Source: CAVZVZ01 sp963778895 (lineage in GTDB: Bacteria; Actinomycetota; Acidimicrobiia; Acidimicrobiales; Acidimicrobilacustridaceae). Taken from it: a stretch of DNA of 64,000 nucleotides. The DNA is taken from NCBI GenBank assembly GCA_963778895.1, contig CAVZVZ010000001.1, positions 372,001 through 436,000 of the forward strand. The letters are read 5' to 3'. The position numbers and the translations under genes are program-made. Shown here one piece after another: positions 46,189 through 55,663 of this stretch. Within the stretch, counting starts at the first letter, position 1; each line of letters begins with the position of its first letter. The notes below the pieces were generated by a model. It made no database searches and was not told the DNA's origin. It saw only the letters and a list, made by a program, of their open reading frames with translations.

Positions 46189-46566
46189 TCAGGCCCCCGC
46201 GATGTCGGGACGCTCAGGGCCACCCGGCGTGTCGTTCAGATCGTCGCCGAGGTCGTCGCCTGCGGTCAGCTCGTCGGCCGTGAGGTCCACGACGCCGGCG
46301 GCGTCGATGACCGGCGCGGGCGGGGCGGCGATGGTGGCGATGGCCCGCTTGGCCAGCTTGAGCTCGAGCCCCGGTGCGACCTCGAGCTGCACGACATCGC
46401 CCTCGATGGAGCGGATGGTGCCGTACACGCCGGACGAGGTCACGACCTCGTCACCCGGAGCGAGTTGGGTCATGAGCATTTGGTGGCGGCGGAGTTCGCG
46501 CTTGCGGGGAACGATCAGCAGGAACCAGGCCGCCACGAAGAAGAGGAGGATGATGAGTATGCCCAT
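46189..46566 (-). CDS. yajC: Preprotein translocase accessory subunit YajC
   Basis: 125 residues: one N-terminal transmembrane helix (ILIILLFFVAAWFLLIVPRK), the YajC core (MLTQLAPGDEVVTSSGVYGT, IRSIEGDVVQLEVAPG) and a longer acidic tail than in E. coli. Three bases separate it from secD, so yajC-secD-secF are one unit. Confidence 0.93.
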   Translation of the reverse strand: MGILIILLFFVAAWFLLIVPRKRELRRHQMLMTQLAPGDEVVTSSGVYGTIRSIEGDVVQLEVAPGLELKLAKRAIATIAAPPAPVIDAAGVVDLTADELTAGDDLGDDLNDTPGGPERPDIAGA

Positions 46567-46637
46567 GCGAAGTTTTGGCTCGACGAGGCGGTGGGACCGC
46601 CTCTCAGAGCGGAGAGCAGGCTAGCCGCACGCCCGGA

Positions 46638-47762
46638 TCAATCCCAGGCAGCCGCTACTCGGGCTCGGAGCCCGGCCAGGTCGTCGGCGACCACCGCCTC
46701 CCGGGCCCGGCCCATCAGGGCCAGGAGCCACCGCACGTTGTGGAGGGTGAGCAGCCGGGCCGCGGTCGGCTCCTGGACCCGCAGCAGGTGGCGCAAGTAG
46801 CCCCGGGACCAGCGGCCGCACACGGGGCAGTCACAGGTGGGGTCGAGGGGCCGGTCGTCCCGGGCGAAGATCGCGTTGCGCAGGTTCAGCCGGCCGGCGT
46901 CGGTCAAGATCGTTCCGTGCCGTGCCAATCGCGTCGGGAGCACGCAGTCGAACATGTCGACCCCGAGCGCGACGGCCTCGAGCAGTCCCACCGGATCGCC
47001 CACTCCCATGAGATAGCGCGGCAGGTGCTCGGGCAGCTCTGAAGTGGTGGCGTCGAGGGCTTCGAGCATGTCGCCCCGGGCCTCACCCACCGACAACCCT
47101 CCGATGCCGTAGCCGTCGAAGCCGAGCTCGACCGTGCGCTGCGCGCTCTCCTTGCGCAACACGGGATCGACCCCGCCCTGCACGATCCCGAACAGTGCTT
47201 GGGACGAGCCGTTGTCTCGTGCGGGCTGCATGGCGCGACGCGCCCGTGCCGCCCACAACGCCGTTCGATCGACGGCGTCGCGCACCACGTCATGAGGTGA
47301 GGGCAGGGGTGGACATACGTCGAGCACCATTTGGATGTCGGCACCGAGCTGCAGTTGGTATTCGACCGCGAGCTCCGGAGTGAGGTGGAGGGTGCTGCCG
47401 TCGTAGGTCGATTTGAAGGTCGCGCCCTCGTCGTCGACCTTCGGCTCGAGCGAGAAAACCTGGAAGCCCCCCGAGTCGGTGAGTACGTGACCCGACCAGG
47501 CCATGAAGTCGTGCAAGCCACCGAGATCGGCCACGACGTCGGTGCCCGGTCGCAGCATCAGGTGGTAGGTGTTCGCCAACATCACCTCGACACCGAGTTC
47601 CTCCAAGTCCAACGACGAGAGCGCCCGCACCGTGGCGCGAGTTCCGACCGGCATGAAACAGGGCGTGCGGAACGAGCCGCGCGCGGTGTGCACGCGGCCG
47701 CTGCGAGCCCGACCAGCAGTGCTTTCGGCAACGAAGGAGACGACGGACGTGGGCTCGCTCAC
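46638..47762 (-). CDS. tgt: tRNA-guanine transglycosylase
   Basis: Exchanges guanine 34 for preQ1 in tRNAs with GUN anticodons. 374 residues. Catalytic Asp in LTDSGGFQVFSL, substrate loops FGIVQGGVD and GGLSVGEARGDM, nucleophile Asp in DCVLPTRLARHGT, and the zinc site CDCPVC with the later LHNVRWLL His. GTG at 47762 gives a GTGA overlap with the queA stop. Works with queA on queuosine synthesis; the preQ1 genes themselves are not in this window. Confidence 0.95.
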   Translation of the reverse strand: MSEPTSVVSFVAESTAGRARSGRVHTARGSFRTPCFMPVGTRATVRALSSLDLEELGVEVMLANTYHLMLRPGTDVVADLGGLHDFMAWSGHVLTDSGGFQVFSLEPKVDDEGATFKSTYDGSTLHLTPELAVEYQLQLGADIQMVLDVCPPLPSPHDVVRDAVDRTALWAARARRAMQPARDNGSSQALFGIVQGGVDPVLRKESAQRTVELGFDGYGIGGLSVGEARGDMLEALDATTSELPEHLPRYLMGVGDPVGLLEAVALGVDMFDCVLPTRLARHGTILTDAGRLNLRNAIFARDDRPLDPTCDCPVCGRWSRGYLRHLLRVQEPTAARLLTLHNVRWLLALMGRAREAVVADDLAGLRARVAAAWD

Positions 47763-48790
47763 GATGCTGACCACAGGTCGCGCCGTGTGAGCAGCATGGC
47801 GTCGCCCAGCGAGAGGAACCGGTAGTCCTCGGCCAGGGCTTCGGCGTAGAGGTCGCGCCAGCGCGGTCCGACGAACGCTTCGATGAGCACGAGCAGCGAC
47901 GAGCGCGGCAGATGAAAGTTGGTCAGCAGATGATCGACGACCTGAAACCGGTAGTCGCCGTGGATGAACAGCTCGGTGCGACCTTCGAGCGCGCCGGTGG
48001 CCGCCGCGCTCTCGAGCGCTCGCACGACGGTGGTACCGATGGCGAAGACTCGCGTAGCGGCGCGGCACGCGTCCCAGGTTTCGGTCGGCACTCGGTAGCG
48101 CTCGCCGTGCATGACGTGGTCCTCGACCTTGTCGCTCTGCATGGGACGGAACGTGTCGAGACCGACGGCCAAGTCGACGAACCGCACCTCGGCGCCGCGA
48201 GTGCGGCAGCGCTCGATCAGGTCGAGGGTCAGGTGCAGGCCGGCGGTGGGTGCCGCGGCCGAGGCGGGCTGGTCGGCGAAGACGGTCTGGTAACGCGCGG
48301 GCTCGCGCAACGGGGCGGTGATGTACGGCGGCAGCGGCATCTCGCCGTGGGCCTCGAGGGCCACGAGCTCGTCTCCGTCGGTGTGCAGCCGCACGACACG
48401 GCGGTCCGCTCCCGGATCGTCGAGGACCTCGACGGCGAACCTGTCGGACGTCGCCGGCGACGACGGGCCGAGCATGGTTCCCGCCGCGACGCGACGGCTG
48501 CCGCGCACCAGGGCTTCCCACGCGCCGTCGGGCCGTCGTTCGAGCAACAGCACCTCGACCGCGCCACCCGACGGCTTCTGCAGCTGCAACCGCGCCGGAA
48601 CGACCCGCGTGTTGTTGGCCACGACCACATCGCCCGGGCCGAGCCGCTCGGGCAGATCGGTCATCGAGCGGTGGTCAACGGGTCGTGCAGGACCGCGATC
48701 GACGAGCAGCCGGGCGTGGTCCCGCTGGTCGGTCGGAACCTGGGCGACGCGGTCGTACGGCAACGAGTAGTCGAAGTCGGCCACGTCCAC
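47759..48790 (-). CDS. queA: S-adenosylmethionine:tRNA ribosyltransferase-isomerase
   Basis: Adds the epoxycyclopentane precursor to preQ1-tRNA in queuosine synthesis. 343 residues. DFDYSLPYDRVAQVPTDQRD is the canonical N-terminus; LGPGDVVVANNTRVVPARL, GEMPLPPYI, AAPTAGLHLT and the C-terminal TNFHLPRSSLLVLIEAF are family signatures. Lies 23 bases after ruvB and overlaps tgt. Confidence 0.95.
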   Translation of the reverse strand: MDVADFDYSLPYDRVAQVPTDQRDHARLLVDRGPARPVDHRSMTDLPERLGPGDVVVANNTRVVPARLQLQKPSGGAVEVLLLERRPDGAWEALVRGSRRVAAGTMLGPSSPATSDRFAVEVLDDPGADRRVVRLHTDGDELVALEAHGEMPLPPYITAPLREPARYQTVFADQPASAAAPTAGLHLTLDLIERCRTRGAEVRFVDLAVGLDTFRPMQSDKVEDHVMHGERYRVPTETWDACRAATRVFAIGTTVVRALESAAATGALEGRTELFIHGDYRFQVVDHLLTNFHLPRSSLLVLIEAFVGPRWRDLYAEALAEDYRFLSLGDAMLLTRRDLWSAS

Positions 48791-48813
48791 GGCGGCCCAG
48801 CTTACGAAGCGGC

Positions 48814-49869
48814 TCAGCTGAACAGGTCAGGCGGGTCGTCGGTGGCCATCAGGGGTGCGCCCGCAGGCGCGACCAAGCCGAGATGGGACCAGGACGCGGG
48901 GGTGGCCACCCGCCCGCGCGGGGTGCGCATCAGCAGGCCCTGCTGGATGAGGAAGGGCTCGTACACGTCCTCGACCGTCTCCTGGGCTTCACCGACGGAG
49001 ATGGCGACGGTCGACAACCCGACCGGGCCACCGCCGAACCGGTTGCAGATGGCCGACAGGATCGCACGGTCGACCTTGTCGAGTCCGAGCTCGTCGACCC
49101 CGAACACCGCGAGACCTTCGCGTGCGGTGGCTTCGTCGATGTTGCCGTCGGACCGCACCTCGGCGAAGTCGCGTACACGACGAAGCAGGCGGTTGGCGAT
49201 GCGCGGCGTGCCCCGGGCCCGCCGCGAGATCTCGCGCGCGCCGTCGGCATCGAGCGAGACACCGAGAATGGTCGCGGCCCGCACGACGATGGCCTCGAGA
49301 TCGAGCGCGCTGTAGTAGTCGAGACGCGCGACGAGACCGAAACGATCGCGAAGTGGACCGGTGATCATCCCCGTGCGAGTCGTCGCGCCGACGAGCGTGA
49401 AGCGCGGCAGGTCGAGTCGGATCGACCGGGCGGCCGGGCCCTTGCCGAGAACGATGTCGAGCTGGAAGTCCTCCATGGCGGGATAGAGCACTTCTTCGAC
49501 CGCCCGGGACAAGCGGTGGATCTCGTCGATGAACAACACGTCGCCCTCGTCGAGCCGGGTGAGGATCGCCGCCAGATCACCAGCTCGTTCGAGCGCCGGG
49601 CCCGACGTCACCTGTAGGCCGGCGCCGAGCTCGTTGGCCACGATGCCGGCGAGCGTGGTCTTGCCCAAGCCGGGCGGGCCCGCGAACAACAGATGGTCGA
49701 CCGACTGACCGCGGCGCCGCGCCGCCTCGAGAATGATCGACAGGTGCTCTTTGAGCTCGTCCTGGCCGACGAAGTCGTCGAGCCGGCGCGGCCGTAGGCC
49801 GTTGTCGTCCTCGAGCTCGACGGTGACGTCGTCCTCGGTCGGTTCGGTCTGCAACAGCTCGTCGCGCAT
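48814..49869 (-). CDS. ruvB: Holliday junction DNA helicase RuvB
   Basis: AAA+ motor for branch migration. 351 residues. Walker A GPPGLGKTTLAGI, Walker B DVLFIDEIHRLSRAVEE, sensor 1 LVGATTRTGMITGPLRDRFG with the arginine finger, and the C-terminal winged helix (GGGPVGLSTVAISVGE, QQGLLMRTPRGRVAT). N-terminal LRPRRLDDFVGQDELKEHL is typical. Three bases after ruvA. Confidence 0.96.
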   Translation of the reverse strand: MRDELLQTEPTEDDVTVELEDDNGLRPRRLDDFVGQDELKEHLSIILEAARRRGQSVDHLLFAGPPGLGKTTLAGIVANELGAGLQVTSGPALERAGDLAAILTRLDEGDVLFIDEIHRLSRAVEEVLYPAMEDFQLDIVLGKGPAARSIRLDLPRFTLVGATTRTGMITGPLRDRFGLVARLDYYSALDLEAIVVRAATILGVSLDADGAREISRRARGTPRIANRLLRRVRDFAEVRSDGNIDEATAREGLAVFGVDELGLDKVDRAILSAICNRFGGGPVGLSTVAISVGEAQETVEDVYEPFLIQQGLLMRTPRGRVATPASWSHLGLVAPAGAPLMATDDPPDLFS

Positions 49870-49872
49870 CGG

Positions 49873-50481
49873 TCACCCCACCGCCAGGCGCTGCAGTGCC
49901 ACCTTCAACAGCTCGGCTGGGTCGCCCTCCTCGGGGAGCTCCCGTATGGCGTCGGTGACTTCGTCTGTGCCATACCCGAGATTGGCCAGCGCGTCGCGCA
50001 CGTCGGTGCGGGCCGACGCCGGAGCGCGCCGAGTGGGTTCGTCGTTGCCCGCGATCGCCGCCAGCTCGACACCGGGCATGTCGAGGCGCGTCTTCAACTC
50101 GACGAGGAGCCGAGCCGCGGTCTTCTTGCCGACACCGGGCACCAGACACAGCGCGGCGAGATCGTCGTCGGCCAACACGCGTTGCAGCGCCGCCGGTGAG
50201 TGGACCGCGAGGATGGCCAGAGCGAGCGTGGGGCCGACACCGTGCGCGCCGATCAGAATCTCGAAACACCACTGCTCGTCGCGCCGAAGGAAACCGTAGA
50301 GCGTCTCGGCGTCCTCGCGCGGGTGGTGATGGACGTAGAAGAAGACGTCGTCACCCGGATCGCCGGCTTCGACGACCGTGGTCGGCGTGACGGTGAGGCG
50401 GTACCCGACACCCGCGGTCTCGACCAGGAGCTCGCCGTCACCCCATCGTTCGAGGAGCGTGCCGCGCAGCGAGCCGATCAT
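49873..50481 (-). CDS. ruvA: Holliday junction DNA helicase subunit RuvA
   Basis: Tetrameric junction-binding protein. About 202 residues: OB fold (MIGSLRGTLLERWGDGELL, TAGVGYRLTV), the two helix-hairpin-helix motifs (LIGAHGVGPTLALAIL and LCLVPGVGKKTAARLLVELK) and the C-terminal RuvB-binding domain (VRDALANLGYGTDEVTDAI). ATG at 50481 overlaps the ruvC stop (ATGA). Confidence 0.96.
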   Translation of the reverse strand: MIGSLRGTLLERWGDGELLVETAGVGYRLTVTPTTVVEAGDPGDDVFFYVHHHPREDAETLYGFLRRDEQWCFEILIGAHGVGPTLALAILAVHSPAALQRVLADDDLAALCLVPGVGKKTAARLLVELKTRLDMPGVELAAIAGNDEPTRRAPASARTDVRDALANLGYGTDEVTDAIRELPEEGDPAELLKVALQRLAVG

Positions 50482-50987
50482 CGTTGAGCCCCCGCGGCGC
50501 GCCGACCCGCAGCCTGCACAGGCGCGATGGCGAGGTGGCACAACGCGATCGCGGCGGCGTCGGCCGCGTCGGGAGACTTCGGGCGCTCGGTCAAGCCGAG
50601 CAACGTCTGCACCATGTCCTGCATCTGCTCCTTGGTGGCGCCGCCGTAGCCGGCGACGGCTTCTTTCACTTGGTTCGGGGAGTACTGCGCGACCTCACAG
50701 CCGCGCGACGCGGCCTCGGCCATGGCGATGCCGCTCGCCTGGCCGACCGAGATCGCGGTGCGGACGTTCTGTTGGAAGAGCACCCGCTCGACGGCCAGCG
50801 CGGTCGGCTGGAACTCGACCAACAACGAGCGCAACTCGCTCTGGAGCTCGGCCAGACGCTGGGGCAATGGGTCCGAGGGCGCGGTCGTGAGGACGCCGAT
50901 CGCCACGGCGCGAGCAAGGCGTCCTTGCGGTTCGAGCACCGCATAGCCGCAGCGAGAGACCCCAGGGTCCACACCCAACACGAACAC
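50478..50987 (-). CDS. ruvC: Crossover junction endodeoxyribonuclease RuvC
   Basis: Resolves Holliday junctions. 169 residues. Catalytic acidic residues in LGVDPGVSRCGYAV (Asp7), ALAVERVLFQQNVRTA (Glu) and SPDAADAAAIALCH (Asp pair). GTG start at 50987. First gene of ruvC-ruvA-ruvB, with 4-base and 3-base junctions. Confidence 0.95.
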   Translation of the reverse strand: MFVLGVDPGVSRCGYAVLEPQGRLARAVAIGVLTTAPSDPLPQRLAELQSELRSLLVEFQPTALAVERVLFQQNVRTAISVGQASGIAMAEAASRGCEVAQYSPNQVKEAVAGYGGATKEQMQDMVQTLLGLTERPKSPDAADAAAIALCHLAIAPVQAAGRRAAGAQR

Positions 50988-51174
50988 CTGTACGAAGGTA
51001 ATGGTGCGGACCAGGACCGGGGTGGATCCCCTGGTGGCCCCAGGCGTGCGTGCCCCGCCCCTTCAGGCCAGGCCCCAGGTGCCGATGAGACAAGCGTGAC
51101 CATGTCCCCCGCCGTGACCGCAGCCACACGTCGCGTCCGCGGAGCCGCCGGCCCCTCCCGATCCGAACCTCGTC

Positions 51175-52123
51175 GTGGAGATTCGGGGCGTGACCCGCAA
51201 GTTCGGCACCGTCCCCGCGCTGTCCGATCTGACGTTGCTCGTACCGCGCAGCCGGATCACCGTCTTGCTCGGCCCCAACGGGGCGGGCAAGACGACTGCC
51301 ATCCGCGTGATCACCGGTGCGCTGGAGCCGAACCGTGGCGTCGTGCGCACGTTCGGCTTCGATCCGACCCGCGACGGTGAGGAGGTGCGGCGCCGCTGTG
51401 GTGTCGTGTCGGCCAAGCCCGCGCTGTACGACCGACTGTCGGGGTGGGACAACCTCGAGTACTCGGCCGAGCTGTACGGATTGGGACGCAACGCCACGGA
51501 CCAGATCAAGTCAGCCGCCGCTCGCTTCGGCATCCTCGAGGCGCTCGACCAACAGGTGGGCGGCTACTCGACGGGCATGAAGACGCGGTTGGCGTTGGCC
51601 CGCTCGGTGATGCACGACCCGGAACTGTTGTTGTTCGACGAACCGACGTCGGGTCTCGATCCCGAGTCCTCGCACGCCGTGCTGAACCTCATCCGCGAGA
51701 TGACGGGCGAGGGATGCACCGTGGTGATGTGCACGCACCTGCTCGTCGAAGCCGAAGGTCTGGCCGACCAGATCGTGGTGCTCGAGTCCGGCACCGATCT
51801 GCTCGCCGGCACGCAGGACGAGCTGATCCACCGGTACTGGCCCGCGAACACGGTGTGGCTCGATGCCGAGGACGCCGCCCAGCTCGATCGCATCCGCGAT
51901 TGGCCGGGCGTGCTGGCGTACACCCGCGACGGCAACACGCGTCAGAAGGGCCGGGTCGAGGTCCAGCTCGACGATCTGGCGCGCGTGCCCGATCTCGTCG
52001 ATCGCTTGGCCGGCGAAGGAGTGCGATTGATGCGCGGTCGAACCGCACCAACCGAGTCTCGAAGATCTGTACTTCGCCGTTCGCGCCGAACGCCGAGCCC
52101 AAGGTGTGGAGCCGGCTCTATGA
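51175..52123 (+). CDS. ABC transporter ATP-binding protein (one or two frame breaks)
   Basis: ATPase of a drug/Na+ exporter type (ABC-2). Walker A LLGPNGAGKTTAIRVITGAL, signature VGGYSTGMKTRLALARSVM, Walker B LLLFDEPTSGLDPESS, switch His in MCTHLLVEAEGLADQ. Near 52030-52045 the frame changes and ends LEDLYFAVRAERRAQG with TGA at 52121. GTG 51175 is the first supported start, but the true N-terminus may be ATG 51100 (MSPAVTAAT) if one more indel lies near 51130. Paired with the permease gene downstream; substrate unknown. Confidence 0.85.
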
Positions 52124-52135
52124 ACACGAAGCGCA

Positions 52136-52955
52136 ATGTTCACGGTGATGCGCACCGAGCTGAAGCAGCTCATCGGGGCCCGCGACTTCTGGATCCCGAT
52201 GATGTTGCTCGGCGCTTTCTTCTTCCTCGTCGTGCCGGCCTTCCTGCTTGTCGATCATCAACAGCCTGGGCAACAACCAGGCCGTGCAGCAGGTGTCGGA
52301 CGCGCTCAAGCTGCTCCCGCAATCGGCGCAGAATGCCGTGCCGGCGAACGTCGGCGCGGAGACCAAGGTGTCGTACGTGCTGGCGGTGTATCTGTTCGCA
52401 CCGATCGCCGTCGTCGTTCCGCTGACGATCTCGACCGCCGTGGGCGCGTCGACGATCGTGGGCGAGCGGGAACGAGGCACGGGCGAGTTCCTGGCCCACT
52501 CCCCCGCTGACGTGCGCGAGATCTACATGGGCAAGCTGCTCGCGAGTCTGATCCCCGGCTACATCACGACCGTCGTCGGCTTCGGGGTCTACTCACTGCT
52601 GGTGAACGTCATCGTCGGCCCGGATGTCGGCGGATGGTTCTTCCCGACACCGTCGTGGTGGCTGCTGATCCTGTGGGTGCTGCCGCCGTTCTTGGCGCTG
52701 GCCCTGTCGCTGGTGTTGCGACTGTCGGCCCGGGTGAAGAGCACCGCCGCTGCGCAACAGGCCGCCGGTCTGGTGACGTTCCCGTTGATCATCATTGCGT
52801 ACGGCCAGTCGACGGGCGCCCTGTTGGGGTCGGGCAGCAGCACCCTCACCCTCATCCTCGGGGCATTGGCGTGGATCCTCGCCATCGTGAGTCTGTCGAC
52901 CGGCTTCAAGTCGCTCACCCGCGCCCGCCTCCTCGGCGTCGCCAACGAGCAATAG
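52136..52955 (+). CDS. ABC-2 type transporter permease (one frame break)
   Basis: N-terminal MFTVMRTELKQLIGARDFWI is the standard cytoplasmic lead of ABC-2 permeases, followed by helix WIPMMLLGAFFFLVVPAFLL. Frame changes near 52240-52250. The second frame has the large extracytoplasmic loop (LLPQSAQNAVPANVGAETKV), then the typical STIVGERERGTGEFLAHSPA and about five more helices to the end. About 272 residues, a half-size permease that probably dimerises. Follows the ATPase gene by about a dozen bases. Confidence 0.82.
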
Positions 52956-52974
52956 CGCACGTCCCGCCCCCCTT

Positions 52975-53023
52975 CCGAACCTGTGCGCAGAATGGGGGTC
53001 AGAGCCCCCGATCTGCGTACAGG
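52975..53023. repeat. Palindromic repeat, copy 1
   Basis: 49-bp unit whose outer arms pair (CCTGTGCGCAGA with TCTGCGTACAGG, one G-T mismatch) and whose centre is GGGGGTCAGAGCCCCC. It matches copy 2 at 53993-54041 at 43 of 49 positions in the same orientation (hand count). Lies just upstream of the AbiEi/DUF559-like gene. Confidence 0.85.
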
Positions 53024-53069
53024 AATGCTCGAGGTTGGGTGTCATACCTCGCTGCTGAGATGTTCGGTC

Positions 53070-54087
53070 ATGGAACGGCGGATCATCGAACTGGCAGAGC
53101 AACAACACGGCTTGATCGCGCGTTACCAGGCGCAGGCGGCCGGCCTCACCCGGGAGGGATGGCGACACCTCGACCAGTCGGACGACTGGGAACTGGCGTC
53201 ATCCCGAGTGCTGCGACGAACGGGCGCGCCCCGCACTCGCGAGCAGTCGATCCTTGCGGACGTGCTCCACATGGGAACCGACGCTGTTGCCACCAAGGCC
53301 ACGGCGCTGGCGCTGTGGGCGCTACCCGGCTGGAGCCTTTCACCGACCCACCTGCTCGTGCCCCGCCGCTCGGTTCGCCGCTAAGGGCTCCGCCGTCATT
53401 CATACGACCACCGCTATCGATCAACGCCATGTCGCGACCGTTGCCTTCATTCCGACGGTGACTCCCGTGCGGGCGCTGTTCGATGTCGCGGGGTCGGTTC
53501 ATCCCAAGAAGCTCGAGCGCGCGCTCGACAATGCGTGGGCTCGGCGGTTGATCACGCACGCCTTGCTCCACCGAACGCTCGACGAGCTGGCTGAACGCGG
53601 CAGGCCGGGGATCGCGGTGATGCGAGAGCTGGCCGAAGCGCGCCCGCCGGACTATCGGCCGCCCGAAAGCGGCACGGAAGCGAAGTTGAACGACATCCTG
53701 AGCGACGCCGGCAAGGCCACCCTGAGGCGGCAGGTGAACGCCGGCGACGCGACGAACTGGGTGGGTCGATTCGACCTCGCCGATCGACAAGTTCCTCTCA
53801 TCGTCGAGGTGCACAGTGAGTTGTTCCATGGCAGCAACCTCGACCGCCAGCGGGACAAGGCGAAACGGGCGGCGATGGAGGCAGCCGGCTGGACCTTCAT
53901 CGAAGTGTGGGATACCGAGGTGTGGCGAACGCCGCGGGAAGTCGTGCAGCGCATCGAAACCGCCCGACGCGACGCTCCGACGGGCCGCCTGACCGAACCT
54001 GTACGCGGAATGGGGGTCAGAGCCCCCACTTTGCGCACAGGTTGGCGGGGGGGGTGGGTCAGGCGAGGGCGGCGACGGCGTCGATGA
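53070..54087 (+). CDS. AbiEi-type antitoxin / DUF559 endonuclease-like protein (one frame break)
   Basis: N-terminal helix-turn-helix of the AbiEi type (MERRIIELAEQQHGLIARYQ, AAGLTREGWRHLDQSDDWEL, then a wing-like RTGAPRTREQSI). After a frame change near 53375-53385 comes a middle helical region (VTPVRALFDVAGSVHPKKLE) and a C-terminal DUF559/Vsr-like nuclease fold (SGTEAKLNDILSDAGKATL, VGRFDLADRQVPLIVEVHSE, then GWTFIEVWDTEVWRTPREVV) with Asp and Glu residues in nuclease-like positions. No AbiEii nucleotidyltransferase partner lies alongside. The last ~35 codons run through palindromic copy 2. Orphan genes of this type are frequent in actinobacteria; function is not established. Confidence 0.75.
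53993..54041. repeat. Palindromic repeat, copy 2
   Basis: Same 49-bp unit as 52975-53023, here overlapping the 3' end of the AbiEi/DUF559-like gene and lying 17 bases before the 3' end of the convergent peroxiredoxin gene. Core GGGGGTCAGAGCCCCC is identical; the outer arms differ at six positions in total. Confidence 0.85.
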
Positions 54088-54528
54088 GCTCGGAGACGGG
54101 GCGGAAGGTGAGCCCGGCGGTGGAGCGGTGCGCGTAGCGGACGATCCCGTCGGCGTCGACCACGAAGATCGACCGACGGTAGAAACCCACCGGACCGAGG
54201 ATGCCGTACGACTCGCCGACCGCCTTGTTCGCGTCGGCCAGGAGCGGGAACGCGAAGCCACCCTGAGATCCCGCCCATTCGTCGTGCTGCTCGACCGACT
54301 GCGGGCTGATCGCCAACACCTGTGCGCCCACGTCCCGAACCGCGCGATGTCGTCGCTGTAGGTGTTGAGCTGCACGGTGCACACCGGCGAGTTGTCGGCC
54401 GGATAGAACACCAGCACCACGGGCCGCCCGCGGTACTCCGACAACGTGTACGTGCGATGCCCGTCCGCCGTGCCGTCCGTGCCCGCGAGCGCGAAGTCCG
54501 GAGCGGCTCCTCCGATGCTGACCGTCAT
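54059..54528 (-). CDS. Peroxiredoxin, Bcp/AhpC-TSA type (one frame break)
   Basis: Thiol peroxidase. N-terminal GGAAPDFALAGTDG, then VVLVFYPADNSPVCTVQLNT with the peroxidatic Cys50 (Ser in place of Thr in the usual TPVCT). A frame change near 54325-54340 leads into VGAQVLAISPQSVEQHDEWA, FPLLADANKAVGESYGI, then the typical RRSIFVVDADGIVRYAHRST. About 156 residues. Which residue acts as resolving Cys is not evident, suggesting a 1-Cys mechanism or use of an external thiol. ATG at 54528. Confidence 0.85.
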
Positions 54529-54640
54529 CGATCAGCGATGTACCCGTCGACCATGCGGGGAGACTAGCGATCCCGCGCCGGCGCTCCGCCATTTTGTCGA
54601 GACTCCGACGTCCCCTAGATTCAGCCGGATCGTGGACCCA

Positions 54641-55650
54641 ATGTCGTCGCGCTACTTCTTCGTCCACATCATGAAGACGGCCGGCACGAGCTTCCTGACG
54701 CAATTCAGCCGATTGTTCCCGGCGGACTCGGTGTGGCCCCCGACCATTCCCCGCGAGCACCGGATGGACGGCACGTGGAGCACCATCCGCGACTACATGT
54801 CGTTCGCCCCCTTGACGGAGATCGATCCGGAGAAACGCCGACGATTGGCCTGGTGGCGGGACACCTGCCCTACGCCGCCACCGAGCTCCTGCACGACGAC
54901 GGCAACGACGGGCCGGCGTGTCTCACCTTGCTGCGGGAGCCCGTCGAGCGGACCGCATCGTTCCTCGACCAGTGCCGGCGGCACCGACCGGAGCTGAGCG
55001 ACCAACCGTTGGAGGCCATCTACGACGATCCGTGGTACTTCGATCGATTCATCCACAATCACCAGACACGTGTCTTCTCGATGACGTTCGCCGAAGCATC
55101 CGCGCCACGCACCGATCAGGTCCTGCTGGCGGAGTTCCTGCGATCGCTCGTCCCGGCATCAGCCACGACCGAAGACCGAGCGCGCGTCGATGCCCTGATC
55201 TCGGACGGCCAGATGATCTTCGACGAGAGAACTCCTCTTGCGGTTGCGGAACTCGAACGGCTCGGCGTCGACATGGCGAACCACAAACCCGCGTACGAGA
55301 GGTTCCGGGTGCAACCGCAGTACTGGGTCCCGGAGGGTGGCATGGGTTACCTCTACGCCGACGCCGCACTGACCCGCCCGTCGCCCGTGGACGAGGAGCG
55401 ACTGGCCCAGGCCCTGGAGAACCTCGACCAGTGCGCGGTGGTCGGACTGACCGACGACTACCCCGGATTCATCGACGATCTGAACCGCACGTGCGGTGCC
55501 GAGTGCTCGTCGGAGGGCTGGCTCAACGCCGGGGATACGGCGGACGCACCTCTCGAAGGCGTTCATCCGCCGCGTCGAGCAGGAGAACCGCTTCGACATG
55601 GAGTTCTACGAGGCCGCCCGCACGCTCGTCTCATCACGCCGGCCGGCTGA
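54641..55650 (+). CDS. Sulfotransferase-like protein (frame breaks)
   Basis: N-terminal RYFFVHIMKTAGTSFLTQF has the PAPS 5'-phosphate loop pattern of family 2 sulfotransferases (KTAGTS). After a frame change near 54850, GLVAGHLPYAATELLHDDG and TLLREPVERTASFLDQC provide the 3'-phosphate-binding RxPxxRxxS-like region. A second change near 55540 leads to RVEQENRFDMEFYEAARTLV, the standard end of this family. The stop is taken at 55650 and may need a third indel. About 335 residues. ATG at 54641. No glycan or lipid gene cluster adjoins it, so the acceptor is unknown. Confidence 0.72.
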
Positions 55651-55663
55651 CTCGCAAAGCGGA

